A DNA stretch of 64,000 bases from Ascarosepion bandense (Eukaryota; Mollusca; Cephalopoda; Sepiida; Sepiidae): assembly GCA_037127315.1 (NCBI GenBank), contig JBBBDQ010001270.1, positions 4,179,501 through 4,243,500 on the forward strand, in the 5' to 3' direction. The position numbers and the translations under genes are program-made. A model generated the notes under the pieces. The model saw nothing but the letters and a program-made list of their open reading frames with translations, was not told where the DNA came from and ran no database searches. Position 1 is the stretch's first letter. Each line of letters opens with the position of its first letter. Below, piece after piece: positions 1 to 9,705 of the stretch.

Positions 1-459
1 TGTTACTATTTAGAGCAGAAATGACGAAGTATCAAAAAGATGAAATATATAGGAAATATTTTTAAAATAACAGAAAGTACCCGAGAACTGAATTATTCCA
101 TTGTTCGAATTATTTCCAAATTCTTCCAGTGAGTGTCATCGCCCTAACAACCGAGAAAGATAATGAAAAATAAAAGAGTTCCTTTAGAGTTGCGAAGAGT
201 GTTCTTTGAGTATGCTATTCATGTATTGATACACGTAACCACACGCTGACGCACAGCTCGACAAATAGAGAAGAAAAGCGTCTTTAGTTTTTGCTTTTTC
301 AATGGATGATTTCATACGCCGCCCATTCAACCGTCGGTTCTTCAGACACAAAATTGTCTGAGAACAGAGATGATTCAATAGTCTCTCCGGACTTTTTCAG
401 TGGGGCTCTGTCATTACGCGCTTGATTAAAAGAAACGGCCTTATACATACAGAAGTACA
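1..459. other. Unassigned AT-rich sequence
   Basis: I see no gene, repeat family or RNA that I recognise here. The short open frames lack recognisable motifs. Confidence 0.4.
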
Positions 460-1050
460 TTCTTCCTCTGCTTCTTCTATGTGCCCTGTTCTTTCAGGAC
501 GTAGGTGATCATGGCTTTCCACGTCTCCCTATCCCTGGTGGCTCTTAGCACGCTTTCTCCTGTTACTCCACGCAGCTCTCGTTCCGTCATTCACCCGATC
601 AAGTCCTTCAAATATGTTATCCGCTGTTTTCAATTGTCTCTTTTTCCTTCTATCTGGCTTGTTAGTATCAGGTTCTCCAAGCCCTCCTTCCTCATTGCAT
701 GTCCCAGGAACTTTAGTTGTCTCTTCCTGATGCTCAGTATTACTTTCCTTTTCGTTTCCATCTTTTTCAAAATCTCATCATTGCTCACATGCACGATCTA
801 TGATATTCGCAGCATCCTTCAGTAGAACCACATTTCAGTTGCTTCAAGTTTTCCCTTCATTTTCGATGATATTGTCCAGCATTCATTGCCATATTGAAGA
901 ACTGATATCACATAGCAATCCAGTACTCTCTTCTTTGTTTCTTGCGAAATTTTCCTGTCTCTTAATACTTTACTTAATTTCTGGAATGCTTCCTTCGTTA
1001 TGCCAATTCGCCTTCGGATTTCTGTGTCGCACTTTCCGTCTCCTGTTAGG
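460..1050 (-). pseudogene. RTE-type LINE fragment, RT C-terminus to 3' end
   Basis: Read on the minus strand, this encodes the post-RT C-terminal region of an RTE-like (endonuclease-reverse transcriptase) LINE. It has the series GDGKCDTEIRRRIG, AFQKLSKVL, VLQYGNECWT and a tail ending in GGACGTAGG and a GAA-rich 3' end (TTCTTC on the plus strand near 462-480). The copy is truncated 5' at about 1050, where it abuts a mariner relic. It has several stops and frameshifts and is not functional. At least nine other fragments of the family occur in this window. Confidence 0.8.
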
Positions 1051-1067
1051 GTGATCACTAGTGATAG

Positions 1068-1490
1068 CGACGTTATGTCTCCATTCATCTTTCCACACAG
1101 CTTTACACTAAACACGCAGGTCTGCATCAAATGCTTTGAGGAACAAGTGCGGCTGTGGGTCAAGAGGGTGTGTACTAGAAGATGGTATGTCTGGCAACAG
1201 GACACTGCACCATGTTACACAAAGAGGAGAACCCAGTCATGACCTCCAGACAATTTCTCTTATATCTGGTCACTTAATTACGTGGACTGCAAACCCGCGT
1301 GATTAACATGTGTGGATGCAGCTGAGCGCAAGACCAACAGAACGCATCTTAACCCGAAAAGATGAACTAAAAGCAAAGCGTATGGCAGTATTCAACAACT
1401 TAAACAAAGGACAGCGTCCATAATTGTTGAAGAACATTCTGAAGTCGCCTGGGGACAGTGGTTGAAGGCAATTGCGATTTTATTGAATAA
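1068..1490 (+). pseudogene. mariner transposase relic, C-terminal half
   Basis: The translation shows WVKRVCTRRWYVWQQDTAPCYTKRRTQS, then after stops VDCKPA and the C-terminal helix region EVAWGQWLKAIAILLNK. WQQDTAPCHT (second catalytic Asp) and the following WPPNSPD region are hallmarks of Tc1/mariner transposases of the mariner group. Here the third catalytic region is broken by stops. The 3' untranslated part and terminal repeat continue at 1918-2035 after an inserted foldback element. Clearly dead. Confidence 0.8.
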
Positions 1491-1509
1491 ATGTACTCTT
1501 TAGTATTTC

Positions 1510-1917
1510 TGAGATGGTGTAGTATTTACAGTATTTATATTATTCGGACTATTGTCCTCATCTTTGTTGCCATTCGTACGACGCTTCGGCCCATGTACGC
1601 TCCGGCCTTCTTCAAGTGCTAAGAATTTCGAACCGAACACTCTAGTTCCTGTTACTTGACCCAAAGTTTTGTGAATTCAATACCAGACTACATCAGTGGT
1701 GAACAAGAAACTTGCAGATTAAAAGGAGATAATTCATGACTTCCACTCGTGGCATTACTACGCAATGAATGAAGATCATATACCCCAGTGATTGTAATAA
1801 AGGGTTCGGTTCGAAATTACTAACACTTGAAGAAGGCCTGGGCGAAAAACGGCCGAAACGTCGTACAAATGGCAACAAAGATGAGAACAATAGTGCGAAT
1901 AATGTAAATACTGTATT
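1510..1917. mobile_element. Foldback element inside the mariner relic, 16-bp target duplication
   Basis: The left arm from about 1527 (TACAGTATTTATATTATTCG) is inverted at the right end up to about 1915, with arms of roughly 110 bp carrying the motif CATCTTTGTTGCCAT and CGACGCTTCGGCC. The insertion is flanked by identical 16-bp copies TACTCTTTAGTATTTC at 1494-1509 and 1918-1933. No protein is visible. A relative lies at 53428-53880. The class is unknown. The long variable target duplication and inverted ends could also suit a Penelope-like derivative. Confidence 0.7.
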
Positions 1918-2109
1918 TACTCTTTAGTATTTCAAGATATTTTGTACAAATTTAGTACATATATATTTCAAAATCAGGTGTTATTTTCTTTTTCTTTTTA
2001 GTAATTTAAACCACAAATCATCAATCGCACCATATTTGAGGAATAAAAGATATCAAAATGATAAAAATATTGGCAATAAGATTGATGATATTTATTATAT
2101 ATATACAAA

Positions 2110-2943
2110 CAACACTCAATCGGATTATTAGTTTACAAATTAAATATTTAAGTGTTTACTATTGCAAATCCGAATTTCGTGTGCTGATAAAGCATTGCTT
2201 TTTAATGGGAAAAATACTGTTCAAGCAAAGCATTTGCTTGATAAGTGTTCTTCGGATTCTGCTTCGTCGGAAACAACGTGTAAAAGGTAGTATGCTGACT
2301 TTAAACGCGGTCGTACAGACACAAATGATGCAGAACGCTCAGGTTGCTCAGAAATCGACAGTATATCGCCCGGTTCACACTTCATCCACGTCTATTGAAC
2401 AGGTTAAGAGGCTCATCCCTTGTTCCCTGTTTACGATGTGGTTTCCGGCTTTCTATTTTCCAATCTTTCCACTATTACGTAGCCCCCTGCACATCAGTGG
2501 CGTTACCGCCTTGCTCCGGGTGATACGATTAAAAAAAAAAAGTTGTCCCAGAAAACACAAACAAATATGCAGATTCGTTTTGGCCAATCATAAACTGAAG
2601 TAGCGTGAGATAGCAGATGAGTTGAATATATCAGAAGGCAGTGTATTCATCATTTTGCATGAAGATTTGTCAATGAGAAAGCTGTGTTCAAAATGGATGC
2701 GCGTTTGCTTACAGTTAATAAAAAAACAATGCGTCGACGATTTAGAGAGTTGTTTGCAACTGTTTCAACGCAGCAAGAAAGAGTTTTTGCTTAAATATAT
2801 GACTGCAGATGAAACATGAACCCACCACTTCACTTTGGATTCAAGTCGTCAGTCAGCTGAGTTGACAGCAGCAGGTGAAAGCCGCTCAAAGCGACCAAAG
2901 ACGCAAACATCAACAGACAAGTTTTTTCCCTCCATATTTTGGG
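2110..2943 (+). pseudogene. mariner transposase relic, N-terminal two thirds
   Basis: Fragments in several frames give the N-terminal DNA-binding region (DFKRGRTDTNDAERSGCSE, 2300-2350). After an inserted short element they give the second helix-turn-helix and catalytic core: SEGSVFIILHEDLSMRKLCSKW, then the first Asp in TADET, then QSAELTAAGESRSKRPKTQTS and FWDD. The order and spacing match mariner transposase. A candidate left terminal repeat lies near 2112-2145. The relic stops at 2943, where an RTE copy begins. Stops and frameshifts show that it is dead. Confidence 0.8.
2361..2541 (+). mobile_element. Short LINE-derived element (LINE head plus LINE tail)
   Basis: About 100 bp match the 5' end of the minus-strand LINE at 36.3-39.85 kb (ATCGCCCGG, CCACGTCTATTGAACAGG, ATGTGGTTTCCGG). 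About 60 bp match its 3' end (GTAGCCCCCTGCACATCAGT, GGTGATACGATT plus poly(A)). The whole LINE interior is missing. It interrupts the mariner transposase relic. The element carries no protein and must depend on enzymes supplied elsewhere. Confidence 0.75.
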
Positions 2944-4735
2944 ATGACCATACATTCGGTTTTCTTGCAGTTTATTTGTAGTCCTTTCTTGTCACTTTCT
3001 TCAGCTACCTTCTGTATGAGGTCTTATAGTTTTCTTTCTGTGTTTGCTATCAGCACTGTATCATCTGCGTACCTTAGGTTGTTTAAATTGTGACGTCAAA
3101 TGACAAATCCAGGCATAATTTCTAGGGTCCTCAAAATATTCTCGCTGTACAAGTTGAACAGATCCGGTAAAAAGACACATCCTTGTCTTACACTCCTTTC
3201 TATCTTTGCATATCTGCTAAATTCGTTACCTGTCCATATACAAGCGGTTGGCTGCCAGTAAATATTCTTGATTACTTTCCCAAATATGTCTTTCCCAAAT
3301 ATGTCAAGGCTGCCGAGCATCTCCATCAATTCTTTGTGGAGTATTTTGTCAAACGCCTTCGCATAATCAATAAAGCACAGGTATGAGTCCTTCTTCATTT
3401 GTATTGCCCTTTCAGAGAGCATCCTAATGCGTTCCTTGTTCCAGTATCTTTGACGAAACCGCACTGTTCTTGTCCTATCTCTGGCCTGATTCTGCTTCTC
3501 GCTCTATTCATCTGGATTCAGACGATCAGTTTTGTTATATGGCTGATGGTTCTGTGAAGTTCACACTGGTTTGCTCCTGGCATTTTAGGTAGTGCTATGA
3601 AGATCGACTTGCTGAGGTCATCTGGTATTACACCACTATTATAAACTTCATTTATTATTTCTGCAATTTTCTCTATACCAAATTTTTTCAGGGCTATCAA
3701 CAGCTCTATGACTATGCCGTCTGGTCCCGCTGCTTTGTTTCTATTCAGTTTGGCTACTGCAGATTCCACTTCAGACTTTAATATTTCCGGTCCGTCCTCA
3801 TCTTTGTGTATTATTGGTTGCTCTCTCTTGTCGTGAAAAAGATCTTTTATATATTCTTCCCAACGTTAGAGTATTTCCTCATTCTCCAAAATGATTGTTC
3901 CATCCTTGGATTTTATACATCCTGTTGAAGAGCAGGATTTTTGTCCTGTCAGTTCTTTTATTTCCTTATGCATGTCTGCCCTATTATTCCTGTTCAACCT
4001 CTCCACTTCTGCACATTTGTCATTGCGCCATTTTTGTTCTAATTTCCTTTGGGGCAATGTTGTTTGCTGATGTCACTATTGCTTCCTTTAGCGAGTCCCA
4101 TTTCGAGTGTCCTTTCCCAAGTTGTTCTTCCTATTTGATTTTCACGCTGTTAGTGTATTATTTCTGTAGGTTGAGATCATTCACGAGCGTGTTGTATTTC
4201 AGTTTTGGTGCTGCACTAGGCTTCTTCAATCTCCGGAGTTTCACCTTTAGTTTGCAAACGACTGGGACGTGGTCACTTCCACAGTCGGTGCCTGAATCCT
4301 CTGTTTATGGTTATGTAGTCTATCTGGTTTCTCGTGTTGTCTCCTCGGCTTCTCCATGTCCATAGACGTCGTGAGTGTTCTTGAAACCAGGTGTTAGTTA
4401 TTACCTGGTCATTTGCTGTGCACCATTGGACCTACTTTTCTCCTCGTTCGTTGCGGATTCCTGAACCAAATTTGCCGGTTGTCATACCTTCTCTCTCCTT
4501 CCCTCCTTTGGCATTCAAATCTCCCATGATGATTCTGATTTCTTGGCTTTTACACTGAGCAACTGTCTAGAGTGAAGTAAAAAGATTCTATTTCTTTCTC
4601 AGTGCTTGTTGGTGCATAGATGACTACAATTGCTACGTTTTCAGTTTTACCAGGAGAACTCTTTCGGAGAATTGGCAGTATCCCAAAACACATTTCTTCA
4701 TTTCTTTGTCCACTATTAAGCCGACTCCTAAAGGA
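2940..4735 (-). pseudogene. RTE-type LINE, inverted 5' segment (endonuclease to RT)
   Basis: Read on the minus strand, this is the longest RTE piece: APE endonuclease (MGDLNAK near 4520, DCGSDHVPVV near 4280), linker (RNNRADMHKEIKELTGQ near 3990), the start of RT (LNRNKAAGPDGIV near 3740), FIDYAKAFDKI (near 3370) and the end of the palm region (KKTECMVI at 2950). The RT aspartates lie in a degraded region. Together with the plus-strand piece at 4731-5405 it makes one copy whose 5' part is inverted, as in twin-primed LINE insertions. Multiple stops are present. Confidence 0.8.
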
Positions 4736-5405
4736 CTACTATTTAACTACAAGAAAATCGAATGCATGGTCACCAGTAAAAAGGGCAGCCCAATATGCCA
4801 AATACAGGTCGGAGATACTAGAATAAAGCCGGTACAAAAATTTATATACCTGGGAAGTGTTTTAACAGAAGACGGAAAGTGCGACACAGATCCGGAGGCG
4901 AATTGGCATGGCGAAGGAAGCATTCCAGAAATTGAGTAAAGTATTAAGAAACAGGACAATTTCGCTGAAAACAAAGAAGACATTACTGGATTGCTATGTG
5001 TTATCAGTTCTTCAATATGGCAATGAATGCTGAACAATATCATCAAAGATGAAAGAAAAACTTGAAGGAACTGAAATGTGGTTCTACAGAAGGATGCTGC
5101 GAATATCATGTATCGAGCATGTGGGCAATGATGAAGTTTTGGGAATGATGGAAATGAAAAGGAAATTAATACTGAGCATCAGGAAGAGACAGCTAAAGTT
5201 CCTGGGGCATCCAATGAGGTAGGAGGGCTTGGAGAACCTGATACTAACAGGCCAGCTACAGGGAAGAAAAGACAGGGGGAATCAACGGATAACATATTTG
5301 AAAGACCTAATCAGATGGATGATGGAATGAGGGTTGCATGGTGCAACAGAAGGTGTGCTAAGAGCCACCAGGGATAGGGAGACATGGAAAGACATGATCG
5401 CCTAC
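4731..5405 (+). pseudogene. RTE-type LINE, direct 3' segment
   Basis: Continues the element above in the opposite orientation. It starts at the KKIECMV motif that also ends the inverted piece, so about 45 bp are present in both. It then reads QKFIYLGSVLTEDGKCDTD, a degraded cysteine/tryptophan motif, RRMLRIS, and ends at GATCGCCTACG without the usual GAA tail. Frameshifts and stops are present. Confidence 0.8.
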
Positions 5406-5440
5406 GATTATAAGCAACCGACAATTATAATAATTATATA

Positions 5441-5476
5441 GATAGGGGTCGCAGGTTCGAATCCTGCCGAATGGCA
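5441..5476 (+). other. tRNA T-arm-like fragment
   Basis: GCAGGTTCGAATCCTGC forms a 5-bp T-stem with a perfect Pol III B box GGTTCGAATCC. No D-arm, anticodon arm or A box lies upstream, so this is a partial tRNA or SINE remnant and not a tRNA gene. Confidence 0.45.
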
Positions 5477-6136
5477 CACATTTTCATAATAAAAATTTAT
5501 CGTAAATAATCAGGCCGGTAGAAATAAATATATAATACTGTTTCATTAAAAACAGAATATCTACTTAAATACGAGTATCGATAAAAAATAATGTTCAAAC
5601 AATTCATTTCACACACACACACACATATATATATATATAGTAAGTAAGTAGCTAACCTAGAGAGTCAACGAACCTATCAAGGTTTCACCAAATTGGGAAG
5701 ATCCAGTTTGTAAACCTTGGTAGGTTCCTTGGGTCTCTAAGTTAGATAGATACTTACTTGTTTGCTCTACGAGTGTATTGAGCGCTTTACATGTTAGGTT
5801 ACTCGTCTCGGGTTTTTTTTTCTTTCGACTAGTACTTTAACTAATGTTCAAGTGCTTAGTTCGATTCTTTTTTTGCTTCCATTTTTTCCCCTCCGCGTTT
5901 ATACTTGGTGGGTTTTTCGAGACGTGTTCATAGACAAATTTACAGTTATATATATATATATTATGAACTCTCCCGTCGATTTCGACGTATGAGCGTCTAA
6001 CACAATTAGACTGCCACACAAAGAATTGTTTTGAGTGGTGAAGGCTTGTGTAGCACCATCCACACTTTTTGGAACTGCTGATAACAAACAATCGGTGCAG
6101 AAGTTCGCCACGGGTCGCATGAACAGTAGACCTTAG
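5477..6136. other. Unassigned, with a long imperfect hairpin at 5640-5759
   Basis: Apart from CA and TA runs at 5612-5639, the only structure I see is a hairpin. The arm 5640-5685 (TAAGTAAGTAGCTAACC, AACCTATCAAGGTTT) pairs with 5711-5759 (AAACCTTGGTAGGTTCCTT, TTAGATAGATACTTACTT) across a loop of about 25 bp. No gene is seen from 5760 to 6136. Confidence 0.5.
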
Positions 6137-6137
6137 A

Positions 6138-6296
6138 TATTTAACCCATAACTGGAGGGAAGGGACGTATTAATACCTTTCCCAAGGGTACCAGTGCGTA
6201 AGTGAATGCAAAGTGTTCGACTGGAATTCGAACTCAGCTCACCGATTTCCTTTTCCGAGCCGACATTCACTGCACCACAACGCACATCCGTCAATA
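6138..6296 (-). mobile_element. tRNA-derived SINE, 5' half
   Basis: Minus-strand tRNA-like head GTGCGTTGTGGTGCAGTG (A box) with B box GAGTTCGAATTCC, then the shared body to CTCCAGTTATGGGTTAAAT. The 3' half is missing. The head is preceded by CGTTTATTGACGGAT, the same leader that links 5S and tRNA parts in the copy at 41 kb, so it belongs to the composite subfamily. Confidence 0.75.
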
Positions 6297-7131
6297 AACG
6301 TATATATAATACGTATATTCTGGCTGCATCTTTTCTTTTAAACAAGTTGTGTTAAACGGTAGAGACAACATAGTCTTATATATTTTCTTTTGAATATTTT
6401 CATATTTTCTGATTAGACTTTTTATTTCCGAATTATATTTGTATAAAAATTGTCCACAGGTTGACCTAGTACTTACGAACGTCATCGTTCATCATCAGGG
6501 ACTGTATTAGAGTTTAAAATCAAATATTGTCTTGTAGCAGAAAAGTGTTACAACATTTTAAAGAAAATAAATAAACGTTATGAAAAAATTTTAAATTCAA
6601 ATAATGTAAACAACATGCACACGTGAAGATATGTGCTCACGTAGATGCGTGAATTATATGGAATTCTCAGTTGTTAAAGATTTTAAATGCCGTAAAAATA
6701 CGTTAGAGAATTTGAACTTCGAAGGAACTAATTATGTAAATTATCAAATTACTCAGAGGCAAAGAATTATTTATCTTAATTATATTTCAAATAAACACTC
6801 TAAACACAACTAAGTACATGTACAGAAACTTAGTAAACTGTGGTTTTTTACTTCTGATATGTAGTGCCTCTATAAATTTAAGCGTCTAATGTCTGTGTGT
6901 TGATCAATAATATATGAAATATGTATATTTAAGCTGTAAGCCGTCACTCAAATATAAAGAATAATGTAAACATATTGTGTCTCGTTATTTTTACTGATCC
7001 TTTCCAATTGTCTGGTCAGTTTCTAGGTGTTGAGATGAAATCAAGGAAGACAGTAGATTTTTTAGCCCAATTACTTTCTAACTTTTATAAGTTTGTTTTC
7101 AGAGGCAAATTTCATATATATAAATATATAT
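6297..7131. other. Unassigned AT-rich sequence
   Basis: No recognisable gene or repeat family. A 60-residue open frame at 6631-6813 has no motif and is probably chance. Confidence 0.35.
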
Positions 7132-7723
7132 ACACTACCAGCCATAATTATTAGGCGACCCTTATTTTAAAAGTAAAAGGATATATTTCATACTATTTTT
7201 TAGAATTTATTGCCAAGTTGGAGTAGATAGACTAAACTATCGCCCGGTTCACACTCCACCCACGTCTATTGAACAGGTGAAGAGGCTCATCCCTTGTTTC
7301 CTGTTTAGGATGTGGTTTCCGGCTTTTCTCTTTTCCAATCTTTTCACTCTTACGTAGCCCCCTGTGCATCAGTCGCATTTTCGCCTTGCTTGGGGTGATA
7401 TGATTAAAAAAAAAAAAGTGAATAATTGTAAATGAAAATAGAATGGTTCTTTTGTTAATACTGCACAATAACATGTGCTTCAAATGAATTCATAAATATT
7501 TAATAATTACCTATAATGCAGTTCCATCAATGAAAGAATGACGAAAATTTAGGGTGATTCGGACGAGTTCATCTTTGCTTCCTTGCCTTGTAAAATTTTG
7601 CAAAGTAATAACAACAAAATAGCCATACAATTTTCATTTAAAATTGTCCACTTGGCAATAAATAGTAAAAATAATATATCATTTCTTAAAATAACTGGGG
7701 TGGCCTAATAATTATAGCCGGTA

Positions 7724-7729
<6 letters not shown>
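7132..7729. mobile_element. Tc1-type MITE with an insertion
   Basis: The terminal inverted repeats are TACACTACCAGCCATAATTA at 7132 and the complement ending TATAGCCGGTAGTGTA at 7729. Inner inverted arms carry AATTGTAAATGAAAATAGAA and its complement. TA ends and the absence of a protein fit a non-autonomous Tc1/mariner-type element. The related copies here are 13536-13911, 45018-45470 and 45586-45989. This copy is split by a short LINE-derived element at 7221-7417. Confidence 0.75.
7221..7417 (+). mobile_element. Short LINE-derived element (LINE head plus LINE tail), fuller copy
   Basis: It starts GAGTAGATAGACTAAACT and continues ATCGCCCGG, CCACGTCTATTGAAC and TTTAGGATGTGGTTTCCGG, about 85% identical by eye to the 5' end of the LINE at 39.85 kb. 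It then jumps to the LINE tail (GTAGCCCCCTGTGCATCAGT, GGTGATATGATT, poly(A)). It sits within the TTGCCAAGTG motif of the MITE, which resumes at AGTGAATAATTG. Confidence 0.8.

Positions 7730-7777
<48 letters not shown>
7728..7777. repeat. (TA)n microsatellite
   Basis: About 25 TA units abutting the MITE end and the start of the next repeat. Confidence 0.95.
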
Positions 7778-7779
<2 letters not shown>

Positions 7780-8354
7780 TAGCAGTATAGCCCGGCGTTG
7801 CTCGGGTGTAATGAAAGCTTTCAAACTAATCCATGGTCCTGGAGCTCAGACTCTTTGGACGTTGGCACGAAAGACTAAAGAGCAATAGTTGTTTCCAGTT
7901 AAAGCGAAACCGTAGACTGAAAGAAAAATGAATGGATGTAAATCAAATTTTGATTTCCTGGTATCGATATCAAATAAGTTTTTTTCGTCGTAAACTGAAT
8001 TTTGAAGGCTAAATAAGTCCTCTGAGTAAATGGCATCATGGCTGAGACTAAGAACTACAATTATACTTAATTAGAGTCTAACCCGAAGCAAAAACTAAAA
8101 TAAAAGGGCTGAAAAAATGCATACAGACATATAAACAGACACACACACAAACATCTTGCCTTTTATATATATACTAGCAGTATAGCCCGGAGTTGCTCGG
8201 GTGTAATGAAAGCTTTCAAGCCAGTCCATGGTCCTGGGGCTCAGACTCAGCCTAAAGAATATTTGTGTGAAGTTTGGTGAGAATCGGATAAAAATTGTAG
8301 ATTTGTATAAAAGACATACAGACAGATAAACAGAAACACACACAAACATCTTGC

Positions 8355-8404
<50 letters not shown>

Positions 8405-9030
8405 CGATTTTCTGCACTATTGTAAGAACTGCAACGTTGAAACTTCTGAATATCGTTTCTTTTGTCTATGAGTGAATCAAATTTGATTAAAATCGGACCA
8501 CTCCTTCTATAACCCGATATTTTTTATTATCGATTTTCGATATTTATTGGGGGTACCTCGACACAAATCCTAGCTAGGAACCTTCGCAGACGCTTATAGT
8601 ACAACTGCGCAAATTTTCAAGAAAATCGGTTCAGCCGTTTCGGAGTCTATAGGTAACGGGCACACACACACACACACACACAAAGTTCCATTTATAAATA
8701 AGTTTAGATATTGTCGATTTTTTTAACTATTGTAAGAACTGCAACCTTGAAACTTCTGAATATCGTTTCTTATGTCTTTGTCTATGAGTGTATCAAATTT
8801 GATTAAAATCGATCCACTCCTTCTATAACCCGATTTTTTGATTATCGATTTTCGATATTTATCGGGGGTTCCTCGACACAAGGTATAAGCAGACGCTTAT
8901 AGTACAACTGTGTAAATTTTCAAGAAAATCGGTTCAGCCGTTTTGGAGACTATAGGTAACGGACACACACACACACATACACACACAGAGACAAAGTTCC
9001 ATTTATATATATATATATATATATATATGC
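7778..9030 (+). repeat. Dispersed repeat with 5' CTAGCAGTATAGCCCGGCGT, modules in tandem
   Basis: Two 5' modules (7778-8170 and 8172-8358) each start CTAGCAGTATAGCCCGG and end ACATCTTGCCTTTTATATA. Two 3' modules (8401-8704 and 8706-9003) follow, each starting with ATTATCGATTTTCTGC or a close variant and ending AAAGTTCCATTTATA. TA arrays separate the modules. Full-length relatives occur at 22.7, 30.7 (minus), 32.5 and 34.75 kb. No protein or terminal inverted repeat is seen, and the class is unknown. Confidence 0.7.
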
Positions 9031-9033
9031 ATC

Positions 9034-9038
9034 TGAAC

Positions 9039-9084
<46 letters not shown>
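9034..9084. repeat. (GATA)n microsatellite
   Basis: About eleven AGAT units next to the repeat end. Confidence 0.9.
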
Positions 9085-9660
9085 CCATTCACAGCTTGAT
9101 TCTGGAAATGCATACAGTATGTCTAACGGTAGAGGTATGATTTCTAACAGAAATACTTTAGGAAAGGAAATAAAAAAAACTTGGAATAATAGTGAAAGAA
9201 ACAGGGACGTCTAGTTTAGCACATTATTTTTGCATCACTTAATCAGTTCCTCACCAGATGACGCTTCTGCTCCATTCTGTGCGCAGACATTGTAAAACTG
9301 TCTTGCTGCGCAACCAAATAACAGAACATATGTTACGATATTAGTGAAGAGATCGTTTGGCTACCGTTTCAGCTGCCTTTTGAACTTTGCAAGATTGGAT
9401 CTTCTTGATCAAGCGTATTTTCATTCGGGTCACGGAACAAACGTTGAATTAGAAAAAGTAAGTTGCTCATTCTGCATCAACGCGAAAAAGGAATCGACAG
9501 CCCGAGTTCAAATTCCTGAGTTAGGTTATTGCTTTAATTTGACAATAATCTTATTTCTTCTGTACAGAGTTTCCCTTAATGGCGCGAGTGGTTATGGCTC
9601 TCCATGATCTCTTCTATTTTCTAGCTCGAAGCAACGTTTGTTCTGTGGGGAAATGAAATA
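9085..9660. other. Unassigned sequence
   Basis: No convincing gene. An 87-residue frame at 9344-9607 shows no domain that I recognise. Confidence 0.35.
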
Positions 9661-9669
9661 AAACCAATA

Positions 9670-9704
<35 letters not shown>
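9661..9704. repeat. (TAA)n array at the 5' side of the Dong element
   Basis: About twelve ATA/TAA units, directly fused to the truncated 5' end of the retrotransposon. Confidence 0.95.

Positions 9705-9705
<1 letters not shown>

Noticed and set aside
5441..5476. Functional tRNA gene
   Set aside because: Only the T-arm is present; no A box or anticodon arm.
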